64,000 nt of DNA from Sphingomonas sp. (GCA_017849555.1 JAFIGU010000087.1:1-64000), one strand, 5' to 3'; counted from the first letter of the stretch, positions 44,044 through 51,912 are shown. Translations and numbers: made by a program. Notes: generated by a model from the letters alone, not told the origin.

Positions 44044-44070
44044 TAAATCACGCCGATCGCCGGCCGTTTC
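44044..44070 (+). promoter_or_regulatory. Sigma-28 promoter of fliC
   Basis: TAAA (44044-44047), 15 bases, GCCGTTTC (44063-44070). The -10 matches GCCG of the enterobacterial consensus and the copies before fliD and flgM. It predicts an untranslated leader of about 64 bases. Confidence 0.7.
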
Positions 44071-44140
44071 AGGGGGCGACGGCCCAGCCATCCGCGCTAA
44101 CGGGGGGCGGCGGAACCGTCAGTTACGACGGAGACTAGAA

Positions 44141-44965
44141 ATGACGGTTATCGCAACCAACACTTCGGCGCTGCGCGCCGCCAACGCGTCGAGCATGGCG
44201 AACAGCGAATTGCAGACCGCGATGCAGCGCCTGTCGACCGGCAAGCGAATCAACTCGGCCAAGGACGACGCCGCCGGCCTCGCCATCGCCGCGTCGATGA
44301 CCACGCAGATCACCGGTATGAACCAGGGCATCCGCAACGCCAACGACGGCATCTCGATGGCGCAGACCGCGGAAGGCGCGCTGGACGAAGTGACCAACAT
44401 GCTGCAGCGCATGCGTGAACTCGCGGTGCAGGCCAACAACGGCACCTATTCGACCTCCGACAAGTCGAACATCGCCGCCGAGCAGAAGGCGCTCGCCGAC
44501 CAGATCACCTCGGTGCTGACCAACACCCAGTTCAACGGCCAGAACCTGTTCGACGGCACCGCCGGCACCTCGGGCGCGGTGACGATCCAGTCGGGCGCCA
44601 ACACCGCCGACACGGTGACGCTGACCTTCGCCGACATCAAGAGCACCGGCGCGATCAACACCGCGATCAGCGGCGCGAGCGCGACCACCCCGCTCACCAA
44701 CCTCGCCAACTTCGACGCCGGGATCGCGGCGGTGGGCACCGCCCGCGCTGGCCTGGGTGCGGCGCAGAACCAGCTCCAGTCGGCGGTCAACAACCTGACC
44801 TCGAACGTCGCCAACCTGTCGGATGCGCGCAGCCGTATCCAGGACGCCGACTTCTCGGCCGAATCGACCAACCTCGCCAAGGCGCAGATCCTGAGCCAGG
44901 CGTCGACCGCGATGCTGGCGCAGGCCAATCAGTCGCAGCAGAGCGTGCTCAAGCTGCTTCAGTAA
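44141..44965 (+). CDS. fliC: Flagellin
   Basis: A 274-residue flagellin consisting only of the conserved D0-D1 parts ([20 protein letters not shown] at the start, [20 protein letters not shown] near the end). The variable D2-D3 domains are absent. Strong GGAG lies 8 bases before the ATG. It is the only flagellin gene in the window and stands alone between a sigma-28 promoter and a terminator. Confidence 0.95.
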   Translation: MTVIATNTSALRAANASSMANSELQTAMQRLSTGKRINSAKDDAAGLAIAASMTTQITGMNQGIRNANDGISMAQTAEGALDEVTNMLQRMRELAVQANNGTYSTSDKSNIAAEQKALADQITSVLTNTQFNGQNLFDGTAGTSGAVTIQSGANTADTVTLTFADIKSTGAINTAISGASATTPLTNLANFDAGIAAVGTARAGLGAAQNQLQSAVNNLTSNVANLSDARSRIQDADFSAESTNLAKAQILSQASTAMLAQANQSQQSVLKLLQ

Positions 44966-44980
44966 ACGACGCGTCAAACG

Positions 44981-45013
44981 CTTCGGCGCCGCCCCCCTTA
45001 AAGGGCGCCGAAG
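44981..45013. terminator. Hairpin downstream of fliC
   Basis: cttcggcgcc (44981-44990) and ggcgccgaag (45004-45013) are perfect 10-base arms with a 13-base loop. It may protect the fliC mRNA 3' end ahead of the terminator that follows. Confidence 0.6.
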
Positions 45014-45023
45014 CCGGCATGGG

Positions 45024-45060
45024 AACCCCGGCGGCCGCAAGGTTGCCGGGGTTTTCGTTT
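45024..45060 (+). terminator. Intrinsic terminator of fliC
   Basis: AACCCCGGC (45024-45032) pairs with GCCGGGGTT (45045-45053), followed by TTCGTTT. A standard rho-independent terminator for the plus strand. Confidence 0.8.
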
Positions 45061-45074
45061 GCGGGGAGCTCCCC

Positions 45075-45318
45075 CGTCATCCCGGCCTTGAGCCGGGGGC
45101 CATCGGGAGGCAGGCGCGGAGCAAGGGGTTCCAAAGCATCGTGCGTCAATTTGAATCATCTATTCCCGTTCGCCCTGAGCCTGTCGAAGGGCGTCCTGTC
45201 ACCCGAGAGTTGGGGCCGCCCTTCGACAAGCTCAGGGCGAACGGATTCTTTAATTGCGCATGATGCGCTGGCCGCCGCGTAGCGGGCACAATGGACCCCG
45301 GCTCAAGGCCGGGATGAC
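45075..45318. repeat. Nested palindromic repeats between fliC and fliA
   Basis: The outer arms are cgtcatcccggccttgagcc (from 45075) and its complement ending ccgggatgacg (to 45318). Inside them, at 45167-45244, is a complete member of the 24887-24965 family. With the fliC terminator it fills the 386-base gap between fliC and fliA; no gene is seen there. Confidence 0.85.
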
Positions 45319-45351
45319 GTCTGCTTGGAATGTGACGGGTAACGCCGCCGC

Positions 45352-46098
45352 TCAGCGCGCGGCGAGCGCTTTCTTCAGCCGCGCGTGCGCGGAGGATTTG
45401 ATCTGGCACACCCGCGCCGCGCCGACGCCGAGCACGTGGCCGATCTCCTCGAGGTTGAGTTCCTCGACATGATAGAGGTGGATCACCGTCTGCTCGCGTT
45501 CGGGCAGCGCGGCGATCGCGGCGATCAGCAGGTCGCGCGCCTCGCTTTCGGCAAGCTGGTCGAACGCATTGGGCTCGTCGCTGGCGAACCAGGGCTGGTC
45601 GTCGGCATAGACCTCATCGATCGGATCGAAGCGCACGGCCTCGGCGGTGGCGTAATCGGCGCGCAATTTCTCCACCGTCACCCCCAGCCGCGCGGCGGCC
45701 TCGGCGTCGGTCGGCGCGCGGCCGAACTCGTTGGCGAGCTGTGCGACGGCGCGCTGATAGTCGCGGCGGCGGCGGATCGCGCCGCGCGTCATCGCGGCGT
45801 GACGGCGAAGCTCGTCGATCATCGCGCCGCGCAGCCGGGTCGCGAGATATTGGCGGAAGGTCACCTGCCCGCGATCCTCGAAGGCGGAAACCGCCTCGAC
45901 CAACGCGACCAGCCCGACCTGCACCAGATCCTCGACCTCGACCGCGGTCGAGACGCTGCCGTGGATATGCCAGGCGAGGCGGCGGACCAAAGGGAGATGC
46001 TCGCGCACCAGCGCCGTCTCGTCTCGCGCGTGCGCGCGCGGCGAATAGGTCAGCGGGGTCGCGTCGGCGAAGGCGTCGCGGTGCGGTTCGGCGCTCAT
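45352..46098 (-). CDS. fliA: Flagellar sigma factor FliA (sigma-28)
   Basis: A 248-residue sigma factor with region 2 (VEDLVQVGLVALVEAVSAFE, FRQYLATRLRGAMIDELRR), region 3 and region 4 (LPEREQTVIHLYHVEELNLE then GVGAARVCQIKSSAHARL). It should recognise the TAAA-N15-GYCGTTTM promoters here and be held by FlgM. The ATG overlaps the flhA stop by 4 bases. Confidence 0.95.
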   Translation of the reverse strand: MSAEPHRDAFADATPLTYSPRAHARDETALVREHLPLVRRLAWHIHGSVSTAVEVEDLVQVGLVALVEAVSAFEDRGQVTFRQYLATRLRGAMIDELRRHAAMTRGAIRRRRDYQRAVAQLANEFGRAPTDAEAAARLGVTVEKLRADYATAEAVRFDPIDEVYADDQPWFASDEPNAFDQLAESEARDLLIAAIAALPEREQTVIHLYHVEELNLEEIGHVLGVGAARVCQIKSSAHARLKKALAAR

Positions 46099-48155
46099 GC
46101 CGGCAGTGCCTCAGGCGCGCCGATGATCGCGACCACCTCGACCGCCTTGTCCTCCGGGACTTCGAAGAAGCTCATGACGGGGGTATCCGGCAGAATGGAT
46201 TTGACGAGCTTGCGGATCGCGACGCGGATCGCCGGCTGGACGACGAGCGCGAACGGCTTCGCCTCGCTGATCAGCGGCTGCGCCGCGCGCTGCAGCGCAT
46301 CGACGATGCGGCGGCCGAGATCGGGCTCGATCACATGGCGCCGCGCCGGATCGCTCCGCACCGCCTGGCCGAGCAACCCTTCGAGCCCGCCCTCGAGCGT
46401 CATCACGCGCAGCGGCTCGCGCACGCCGCACAATTTCTGGATGATCAGCGGGCCGAGTTCGGGGCGGATCAGCTCGACGAGCTCCTCGGCATCCTGCGTC
46501 TTTTGCGCGGCGACCGCGATCGCGCCGGCGATGCGGCGGAATTCCTTGAGCGGGATGCCCTCGGCGAGCAGGCTCTTGAGCACCGTGGTCAGCGTGGTCA
46601 GCGGCAACGGCTGCGGGGTGAGCGAGGCGACGAGCTGCGGGTTGCGTTCCTTCAAGCCGTCGAGCAGCGCCTGCACCTCGTCGGCGCTCAGCAGGTCGGC
46701 GGCATTGGCGCCGAGAACATGGTTAAGATGCGTCGCGATCACCGTGCCCGAATCGACCACCAGATAGCCCGCGCCGGTCGCCGCATCGGCGTCGCCGGGC
46801 GCGATCCAGGTCGCGTCGAGTCCGAAGGTCGGATCCTTGGCTTTCTTGCCGTTGAGCTCGCCGAAACCGGTGCCGGTATCGAGCGCGAGCATTTCGTCGG
46901 GCGACACCTGATCCTCGCCGAGCGCGACGCCGCCGACCAATAGCCGATAAGTGTAAGGCGCGAGGTTGATGTCGTCGCGCACCTTGACCTGCGGCACGAC
47001 GAAGCCGAGCTCCTTCGAAAGCTGGCGCCGTACCCCGGTGATCCGCGCCATCAGTGGGCTGCCCTTGCGCTCGTCGACCAAAGGCACCAACCCGTAGCCG
47101 ATGTCGAGATTGACCATCATCCCGTCGGTCACCTCGTCCCAGCCGATGCGCGACTGGTCGACCGGCTCGGGCTTGACCTCCGCCACCGGGGCGGGGCGAT
47201 TGGCGATCTGGCGCAATTTCCACGCGGCGAAGCCGGCGATCGCGGCGGCGGGGAGGATCACCAGATGCGGCATCCCCGGCAGCACCCCGAGCAGGAACAG
47301 GATCCCGGCCACCGGGGTCCAGGTCCGCGCCGAGCCGAACTGGCTGCCGATCTGCCCGGCGAGATCCTTTTCGGACGAAACGCGGGTGACGATCGCGGCG
47401 GCGGCGATCGACAGCATCAGGCTGGGGAGCTGCGCGACCAGCGCGTCGCCGATCGCGAGCAATGTATAGCCCTTGGCGGCGGCGGCGATCGTCATCCCGT
47501 GGCTGACCGGGCCGAGGATCAGCCCGCCGATGATATTGGCGGCGAGGATCAGGATCGCGGCGATCGCGTCGCCCTTCACGAATTTCGACGAACCGTCCAT
47601 CGAGCCGTAGAAATCGGCCTCGGTCGACACCTCGACGCGGCGCTTCTTCGCCTCGTCGGGGGTGATCAGCCCGGCGTTGAGATCGGCGTCGATCGCCATC
47701 TGCTTGCCCGGCAAGGCATCGAGCGTGAAGCGCGCCGAGACTTCGGAGACGCGCCCCGCGCCCTTGGTCACCACGATCAGATTGATGATCATCAGGATCG
47801 CGAAGACGAAGATGCCGACGACATAATCGCCGCCGATCAGGAAGGTGCCGAACGCCTCGATGACATGCCCGGCGGCGCTTTCGCCCTCATGCCCGTGGAC
47901 CAGCACGACGCGGGTCGAGGCGACGTTGAGGCCGAGCCGGAACAGGGTGGCGAACAATAGCACCGAGGGGAAGGCCGAGAAATCGAGCGGCTTCTGCGCA
48001 TTGAGCGCGACCATCAGCACCGCGAGGCTGATCGCGATATTGGCGACGAAGAACACGTCGAGCAGCGCCGCCGGGATCGGCACCACCATCACCACGACGA
48101 GCAGCAGGATCGCGAGCGGCAGCGCGGCGGCGCGGGGATTGCCGAGGAACTTCAT
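46095..48155 (-). CDS. flhA: Flagellar export gate protein FlhA
   Basis: A 686-residue protein. Eight hydrophobic segments fill the N-terminal half, with FHIPEP-type sequence in the loop (ARFTLDALPGKQMAIDADLN AGL region). The C-terminal cytoplasmic domain receives export chaperones. It lies 6 bases after the transglycosylase gene and upstream of fliA, which makes it part of a sigma-54-type unit. Confidence 0.95.
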   Translation of the reverse strand: MKFLGNPRAAALPLAILLLVVVMVVPIPAALLDVFFVANIAISLAVLMVALNAQKPLDFSAFPSVLLFATLFRLGLNVASTRVVLVHGHEGESAAGHVIEAFGTFLIGGDYVVGIFVFAILMIINLIVVTKGAGRVSEVSARFTLDALPGKQMAIDADLNAGLITPDEAKKRRVEVSTEADFYGSMDGSSKFVKGDAIAAILILAANIIGGLILGPVSHGMTIAAAAKGYTLLAIGDALVAQLPSLMLSIAAAAIVTRVSSEKDLAGQIGSQFGSARTWTPVAGILFLLGVLPGMPHLVILPAAAIAGFAAWKLRQIANRPAPVAEVKPEPVDQSRIGWDEVTDGMMVNLDIGYGLVPLVDERKGSPLMARITGVRRQLSKELGFVVPQVKVRDDINLAPYTYRLLVGGVALGEDQVSPDEMLALDTGTGFGELNGKKAKDPTFGLDATWIAPGDADAATGAGYLVVDSGTVIATHLNHVLGANAADLLSADEVQALLDGLKERNPQLVASLTPQPLPLTTLTTVLKSLLAEGIPLKEFRRIAGAIAVAAQKTQDAEELVELIRPELGPLIIQKLCGVREPLRVMTLEGGLEGLLGQAVRSDPARRHVIEPDLGRRIVDALQRAAQPLISEAKPFALVVQPAIRVAIRKLVKSILPDTPVMSFFEVPEDKAVEVVAIIGAPEALPA

Positions 48156-48161
48156 CGCGCG

Positions 48162-49016
48162 TCAGCCCCCGAGGTTCGCGAGCATGAGATAGGCGAGCCG
48201 TGCGGTATCGGGCGTCGGCTTCATCAGGCTGGCGGTCTGCGCCTGCGCGGTACGCCCCGAGAGCGCGGCACTGGCCCAGCTCAGCGCGTCGCCTGCGCTC
48301 TGGTTGGCGCCGGTGATCACCGTCGCGCCGTCCATGTCGAGCGCCTGCGCGGCAAATTGCATGCCCGGCAAAGAGTTGCCGGTGTTGCCGGCATTGCCGG
48401 CGCCGTCGCCGAGCTTGGCGGCAAAGCGCTGATAGACGTCGCTCAGCGAGCGCGCGCTGCCGTCGCTGTTGAAGAACACCCCGCGATTGGCGCGCGCGGC
48501 GGCGGGGAACAGCGCCGCGGCGTTCGCCCCGGGGTTGGTCTGCATCGTCGAGAGGAACTGGCGCGCGCCGCCGAGCCCGAGGAAATGCGCCATATAGAGA
48601 TCGGTGCCGGTGGCGGTGCGCCCGGTGGCGCTTTCCAGCGCGTCCTTATTGTCCGAGGCATGCTCGGCGGCCATCGCCGAGGCGATTTCGGGGTTGTTGC
48701 GCAGCGCGAGGATCGCCTGGCGGGTGCTCGCGTCGCTCACCGTCATCCGCCCGGAAGGGCCGCGGCTGATCGCATTCGCCGCCCAGCCCAGGCCATATTC
48801 GGCGCCGTGCTGCTTCATCACCGAAAGCCAGCTCTGCTCGACGAACTGATAGAGCCCGCGCGCCGAGGAGGTGGCGGCGCTCGCCGAGGCGTTGAGCCCG
48901 CTCTCCACCTTGGCCTGCCCGAGCAGATAGTCGAAATCGATCCCCGTACGCGCCGCCGCCCGCTGAATCGCGGACTGGATGCGGCCTGTGGCAGAGGCGA
49001 TGCTGTTGACGGTCAT
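48162..49016 (-). CDS. Lytic transglycosylase (SLT-domain), flagellum-associated
   Basis: A 284-residue protein whose first 110 residues form a lysozyme-like SLT domain. The catalytic Glu is in LLGQAKVESGLNASASA, and SSARGLYQFVEQSWL follows. No signal peptide is evident, so it may leave through the flagellar export gate. FlgJ here lacks its muramidase half, and this enzyme probably does that job of opening peptidoglycan for the rod. It heads the unit with flhA and fliA. Confidence 0.85.
   Translation of the reverse strand: MTVNSIASATGRIQSAIQRAAARTGIDFDYLLGQAKVESGLNASASAATSSARGLYQFVEQSWLSVMKQHGAEYGLGWAANAISRGPSGRMTVSDASTRQAILALRNNPEIASAMAAEHASDNKDALESATGRTATGTDLYMAHFLGLGGARQFLSTMQTNPGANAAALFPAAARANRGVFFNSDGSARSLSDVYQRFAAKLGDGAGNAGNTGNSLPGMQFAAQALDMDGATVITGANQSAGDALSWASAALSGRTAQAQTASLMKPTPDTARLAYLMLANLGG
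48365..48382. promoter_or_regulatory. Intragenic CCGGCAA/TTGCCGG palindrome
   Basis: CCGGCAA (48365-48371), AGAG, TTGCCGG (48376-48382) is a perfect 18-base dyad inside the transglycosylase gene. It matches the pair upstream of flgB and could be a downstream enhancer for the promoter at 49052, about 690 bases away. It may equally be a coding coincidence (Asn-Ser-Leu-Pro-Gly codons). Confidence 0.3.
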
Positions 49017-49051
49017 CGGCGTGCGTTTGTTCCCTGTTCGGGGAATGACGC

Positions 49052-49068
49052 AGCAAGGAGCGTGCCAG
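49052..49068 (-). promoter_or_regulatory. Sigma-54 promoter of transglycosylase-flhA-fliA
   Basis: The minus strand reads CTGGCACGCTCCTTGCT, matching the sigma-54 consensus TGGCACG-N4-TTGC with correct GG-to-GC spacing. Transcription should start about 25 bases before the ATG at 49016. Confidence 0.8.
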
Positions 49069-49094
49069 TTTTAGGGTGGATTGGGCAGAAAACG

Positions 49095-49147
49095 GTGCCC
49101 GCGCGAAGGCGAGGGCCCAGGCTGGGCTCCCGGCTTCGCGGGAGCAC
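49095..49147. repeat. Palindromic repeat, gtgcccgcgcgaaggcgagg type
   Basis: gtgcccgcgcgaaggcgagg... pairs with ...cggcttcgcgggagcac. It is a different repeat type from the others in the window, lying between the transglycosylase promoter and flgN. Confidence 0.7.
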
Positions 49148-49167
49148 AAGGAGGTCGCAAACGGGCT

Positions 49168-49226
49168 GGTGGGTCGGTGCCCCCACACCGACCCACCCCC
49201 GGCCCCTTCCTCGTTCAAGGAAGGGG
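49168..49226. terminator. Two hairpins downstream of flgN
   Basis: GGTGGGTCGGTG (49168-49179) pairs with CACCGACCCACC (49186-49197), and CCCCTTCCT (49203-49211) pairs with AGGAAGGGG (49218-49226). Both are perfect. They lie just after the flgN stop and probably end the flgMN transcript before the next sigma-54 promoter. Confidence 0.6.
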
Positions 49227-49236
49227 GGAAACAGAA

Positions 49237-49551
49237 TTACGCGTAGGCCGTGACCGGCCCGCGGCGATAGGCGTTGCCGCCTTCGCCGGTCAGCATCTGC
49301 AGCCGCCGGCGGGTATTGGCCGCCATCAGGTTGACATAGATGCGGCAGGTTTCGTTGAGCCGGTTGGCCTCGTCGGCCAGCTCGCGCAGCTCGGGGCCGG
49401 CGGGGCCGTCGCCCAGATCGCGCAGCGTTTCGATCGCGGTGAGCTTCTCGCTCGTCGCGCGTTCCAGCCCGGCGATATCGTTCGCCTTCAGCGCCCCGAT
49501 TTCGGCGTGGAGCGTGTCGATCACGCGGATCAGCGCGTCACGCCGGGTCAC
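49237..49551 (-). CDS. flgN: FlgN-like export chaperone
   Basis: A 104-residue helical protein (IRVIDTLHAEIGALKANDIA ... SEKLTAIETLRDL ... NRLNETCRIYVNLMAANTRR). The pattern and the 14-base overlap with flgM support FlgN, the chaperone for FlgK and FlgL. Sequence conservation is weak, so context carries much of the call. Confidence 0.8.
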   Translation of the reverse strand: MTRRDALIRVIDTLHAEIGALKANDIAGLERATSEKLTAIETLRDLGDGPAGPELRELADEANRLNETCRIYVNLMAANTRRRLQMLTGEGGNAYRRGPVTAYA

Positions 49552-49828
49552 GAGACATCCAATCGTAGCGCAGCGCGATCATCCGGTCGGCCAGCGTCGC
49601 GGGCGAGATCGGGAAGGTGCCGTTGGCCAGCGCTTCCTTGATCAGCTCGACGCGGTTGGAATCGACCGGCGGCTTGGATGCAAGCTGCCCCGCCAGCGTC
49701 TGCGGCTGTTCGGCTGCCGCCGGCGGCGTATCGACGCGATTGACCGCACTCGTCTGCGACACGCGCGTAACGGGCGCGACCTGACGGTCGCCGCTCGTGA
49801 CTGGCCCTGTGCCGATCGAATCCACCAT
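49538..49828 (-). CDS. flgM: Anti-sigma-28 factor FlgM
   Basis: A 96-residue protein. The N-terminus is disordered and the C-terminal half carries the FlgM helices (DSNRVELIKEALANGTFPIS, LADRMIALRYDW). FlgM blocks FliA until it is exported through the finished hook. It is transcribed from its own sigma-28 promoter. Confidence 0.9.
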   Translation of the reverse strand: MVDSIGTGPVTSGDRQVAPVTRVSQTSAVNRVDTPPAAAEQPQTLAGQLASKPPVDSNRVELIKEALANGTFPISPATLADRMIALRYDWMSRDPA

Positions 49829-49861
49829 GTCCGCACCTTTCCGGTTCCGCTGACATGGCGG

Positions 49862-49888
49862 TAAACGGCAGGCGGTAGGGAAGTTTTA
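49862..49888 (-). promoter_or_regulatory. Sigma-28 promoter of flgM-flgN
   Basis: On the minus strand TAAA (49888-49885), 15 bases, GCCGTTTA (49869-49862). It lies in the 68-base gap after flgA and gives a leader of about 28 bases. FliA would thus drive its own inhibitor. Confidence 0.75.
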
Positions 49889-49896
49889 GCATTTTT

Positions 49897-50397
49897 TTAT
49901 TGGTCGCCCCAGCCGGGCAGCGTCGCGCGCCCGGCCTCCACCGCCACCGCCTGTACCGGCATGCGGCCGTCGGCGACCTTGACCATCAGCCGCTCGCCCG
50001 CCGCGGCATCGCCCAGCGCCACCCCGTCGCGGGTGATCGAGAAGCCGTCCGCGCCCGCTTCGATCGTCAGCGGGTCGCCGCGGCGGATCACCTTCTCGGC
50101 GTTGCGCGCGGCGGCGGGGAGGGCGGCGGCGGGCGCGGCAGCGGCGCGTGCCGGCATCACCACGGGCACGAAGACGCGCCAGTCGGGGCCGGTGCAGGTG
50201 ACGACGACCGCGTCATGCGCCTCGGTGCGCCACGCCATCGAGACCATCGGGCAGGCGGCGAGCCGCAGCCGCGGGTCGACCACCGCGCGCGGGCCGCCCT
50301 CCTGGCCGATCGCGCGCCCGGTAAAGGCGGCGACCCCGCGATCGAGCGCGGCGATATCCTGAAAGGCGACGGTGGCGAGCAACGCGAGAGCGATCAT
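49897..50397 (-). CDS. flgA: FlgA, P-ring assembly chaperone
   Basis: A 166-residue periplasmic protein with a short signal (MIALALLATVAFQ) and the C-terminal SAF domain (VIRRGDPLTIEAGADGFSIT ... RLMVKVADGRMPVQAVAVEA). It helps FlgI form the P ring. Its ATG overlaps the pomB-like stop by 4 bases. The N-terminal domain is reduced compared with enterobacterial FlgA. Confidence 0.85.
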   Translation of the reverse strand: MIALALLATVAFQDIAALDRGVAAFTGRAIGQEGGPRAVVDPRLRLAACPMVSMAWRTEAHDAVVVTCTGPDWRVFVPVVMPARAAAAPAAALPAAARNAEKVIRRGDPLTIEAGADGFSITRDGVALGDAAAGERLMVKVADGRMPVQAVAVEAGRATLPGWGDQ

Positions 50398-50936
50398 CGG
50401 GATTTCCCTTCGCCCGCAAAGGCGAGCGTGACGGTGACCTGGCGTGGGCCGGGCCGGTTGGTGGTCGAAACGAGGATGCGGCCGGGCGCGACCGTGCCGA
50501 GCGCGGCGGCGACCGCGCGGGCGCGATCGGTGGCGAGCACGATGCCGCTGCCGCTCGCGCGGTCGACGTCGGCGGCGCTGCCGTCGACCGCGCCGGTGAC
50601 GGTGAGCATCACGCGCGGATCGCGCACCGCGTCCTTCGCCCAGGCGACCAACGCGTCGGGCGCCGCCGGCAGCGCGGCGGACCCCGGGGCGAAATCGCGC
50701 AAGGCATTGGCGGCGAGCGGCATCGCCACCGGCGCAGGTGCGGGCGCAGCGCGCGGCGCGCCGCCGAAGCCCTGCCGCAGCCCGTCGGCCAGCGCATGCG
50801 GGTCGAGCTTCTGATTGGCCTGGAGCAGCACGAAGAAGCCGACCAGCAGCAAGGCGAGATCGGCGAGCGTGATCAGCCACAGCGGCCGTGTCGGCGGCGC
50901 GGCGGGAAAATCGTCGAGCGCGGCGTCGCTGCTCAT
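50394..50936 (-). CDS. Short PomB/MotB-like stator subunit
   Basis: A 180-residue protein with one transmembrane helix holding the ion-binding Asp D26 (PLWLITLADLALLLVGFFVL). The WLxTxADL pattern is that of sodium-type PomB, whereas MotB at 61680 reads WKVAYADF. The C-terminal OmpA-like peptidoglycan-binding domain is reduced and poorly conserved (ATDRARAVAAALGTVAPGRI). It overlaps the pomA-like gene and flgA by 4 bases each. Confidence 0.8.
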   Translation of the reverse strand: MSSDAALDDFPAAPPTRPLWLITLADLALLLVGFFVLLQANQKLDPHALADGLRQGFGGAPRAAPAPAPVAMPLAANALRDFAPGSAALPAAPDALVAWAKDAVRDPRVMLTVTGAVDGSAADVDRASGSGIVLATDRARAVAAALGTVAPGRILVSTTNRPGPRQVTVTLAFAGEGKSR

Positions 50937-51604
50937 GCGACATCCTCGCGCACGGGAGAAAAGCTGACCGGGCGGCACGCGCGCGGCGCCTCGCGCGCGG
51001 CGAGCTCGGCGACCGGCGCCTCGATCCGCGCGCGTTCGCTTGCTTCGATCCGCCCCGCGGCGCGCAGCCGCGCGGCGATCGGCAGCGCGACGAGATTGGC
51101 GAGCAGCGCGCCGTACAGCGTCGCGAGCAACGCCACCGCCATCGCCTGCCCGATCGCGCGCGGGTCGCTCATCTGGGTGAACATCGCGACCAGCCCGACC
51201 AGCGTGCCGACCATCCCCATCGCGGGAGCGGCCTCGGCCATCGCGCTCCACGCATCGGCGGCGGCGGCGTGACGCTCGGCGCGCGCGCGGCGGCGGCGGC
51301 GCAGCTCCTCGGCGACCGCCTCGGCGCCCTCGCCGTCGACGATCATCGTGATCGCGGTGGCGAGATCGGCGTCGGCGATCACCGAGCGATCGAGCGCGAC
51401 CGCGCCGTGGCGCTGCGCGATGCGCGAGAGACTGGCGATCTGCTCCAGCAAGGGATCGGCCGAAAAGCGGCGGCGCGGCAGCGTCGCCAGCGCGCGCAAC
51501 GCCCGCCCGAGATCGTCGGCCCGCGTGCGCAGCATCGCGGCGACCGCGGTGCCGCCGATGACGATCACCGCCGCATAGGGATCGAGGAACATGCCGGGAG
51601 TCAT
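50933..51604 (-). CDS. PomA/MotA-like stator subunit lacking the first helix
   Basis: A 223-residue MotA/ExbB-family protein. The N-terminus begins where the second PomA helix usually starts (MFLDPYAAVIVIGGTAVAAM), with helices 3 and 4 intact (APAMGMVGTLVGLVAMFTQM, AVALLATLYGALLANLVALP). An in-frame TAG at 51616-51614 rules out a longer protein. The helix 3-4 sequence is closer to PomA than to the second MotA in this window. The ATG at 51604 is at the predicted transcription start, and M5 (51592) is an alternative. Confidence 0.8.
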   Translation of the reverse strand: MTPGMFLDPYAAVIVIGGTAVAAMLRTRADDLGRALRALATLPRRRFSADPLLEQIASLSRIAQRHGAVALDRSVIADADLATAITMIVDGEGAEAVAEELRRRRRARAERHAAAADAWSAMAEAAPAMGMVGTLVGLVAMFTQMSDPRAIGQAMAVALLATLYGALLANLVALPIAARLRAAGRIEASERARIEAPVAELAAREAPRACRPVSFSPVREDVA

Positions 51605-51616
51605 GCTGCGCGTCTA

Positions 51617-51633
51617 CGCAAGGCGTGTGCCAA
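51617..51633 (-). promoter_or_regulatory. Sigma-54 promoter of pomA-pomB-flgA
   Basis: The minus strand reads TTGGCACACGCCTTGCG, matching TGGCAC-N5-TTGC. Transcription should start near 51606, only about 2 bases before the annotated ATG. Confidence 0.75.
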
Positions 51634-51707
51634 TTGCCGTCGTCGCGCCGTCATGCCGTAGTTGATTCGGTATGACGGTGGGCGGGAAAAGTGGGATCTC
51701 GCCACCT

Positions 51708-51786
51708 CCGTTCGCCCTGAGCTTGTCGAAGGGCGGCCCCAACTCTCGGGCGGCAGGACGCCCTTCGACAAGCTCAGGGTGAACGG
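51708..51786. repeat. Palindromic repeat between divergent flagellar promoters
   Basis: A full copy of the 24887-24965 family (ccgttcgccctgagcttgtc ... agctcagggtgaacgg). It lies between the pomA-side sigma-54 promoter and the candidate FlbD sites. Confidence 0.9.
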
Positions 51787-51816
51787 ATCATATTTTCCGC
51801 GTTGCCCCAGATGCTA

Positions 51817-51853
51817 CCGGCAAACTTGCCGGCCGACCGGCAACATCTTGCCG
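51817..51853. promoter_or_regulatory. Two candidate FlbD enhancer palindromes
   Basis: CCGGCAA-AC-TTGCCGG (51817-51832) and CGGCAA-CATC-TTGCCG (51838-51853) are near-perfect dyads with the same half-site, 5 bases apart. They are 43-80 bases upstream of the flgB sigma-54 promoter and about 185 bases from the divergent one, where an activator such as FlbD would bind. Confidence 0.65.
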
Positions 51854-51895
51854 CCTCGGGCTGCCGCCGGAGGTCGAATCCCTTCCAGCCGGCAA

Positions 51896-51912
51896 TTGGC
51901 ACGGCCTTTGCT
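51896..51912 (+). promoter_or_regulatory. Sigma-54 promoter of the flg operon
   Basis: TTGGCACGGCCTTTGCT matches the sigma-54 consensus at every defined position, with GG and GC ten bases apart. Transcription should start near 51924, 30 bases before flgB. Confidence 0.88.
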
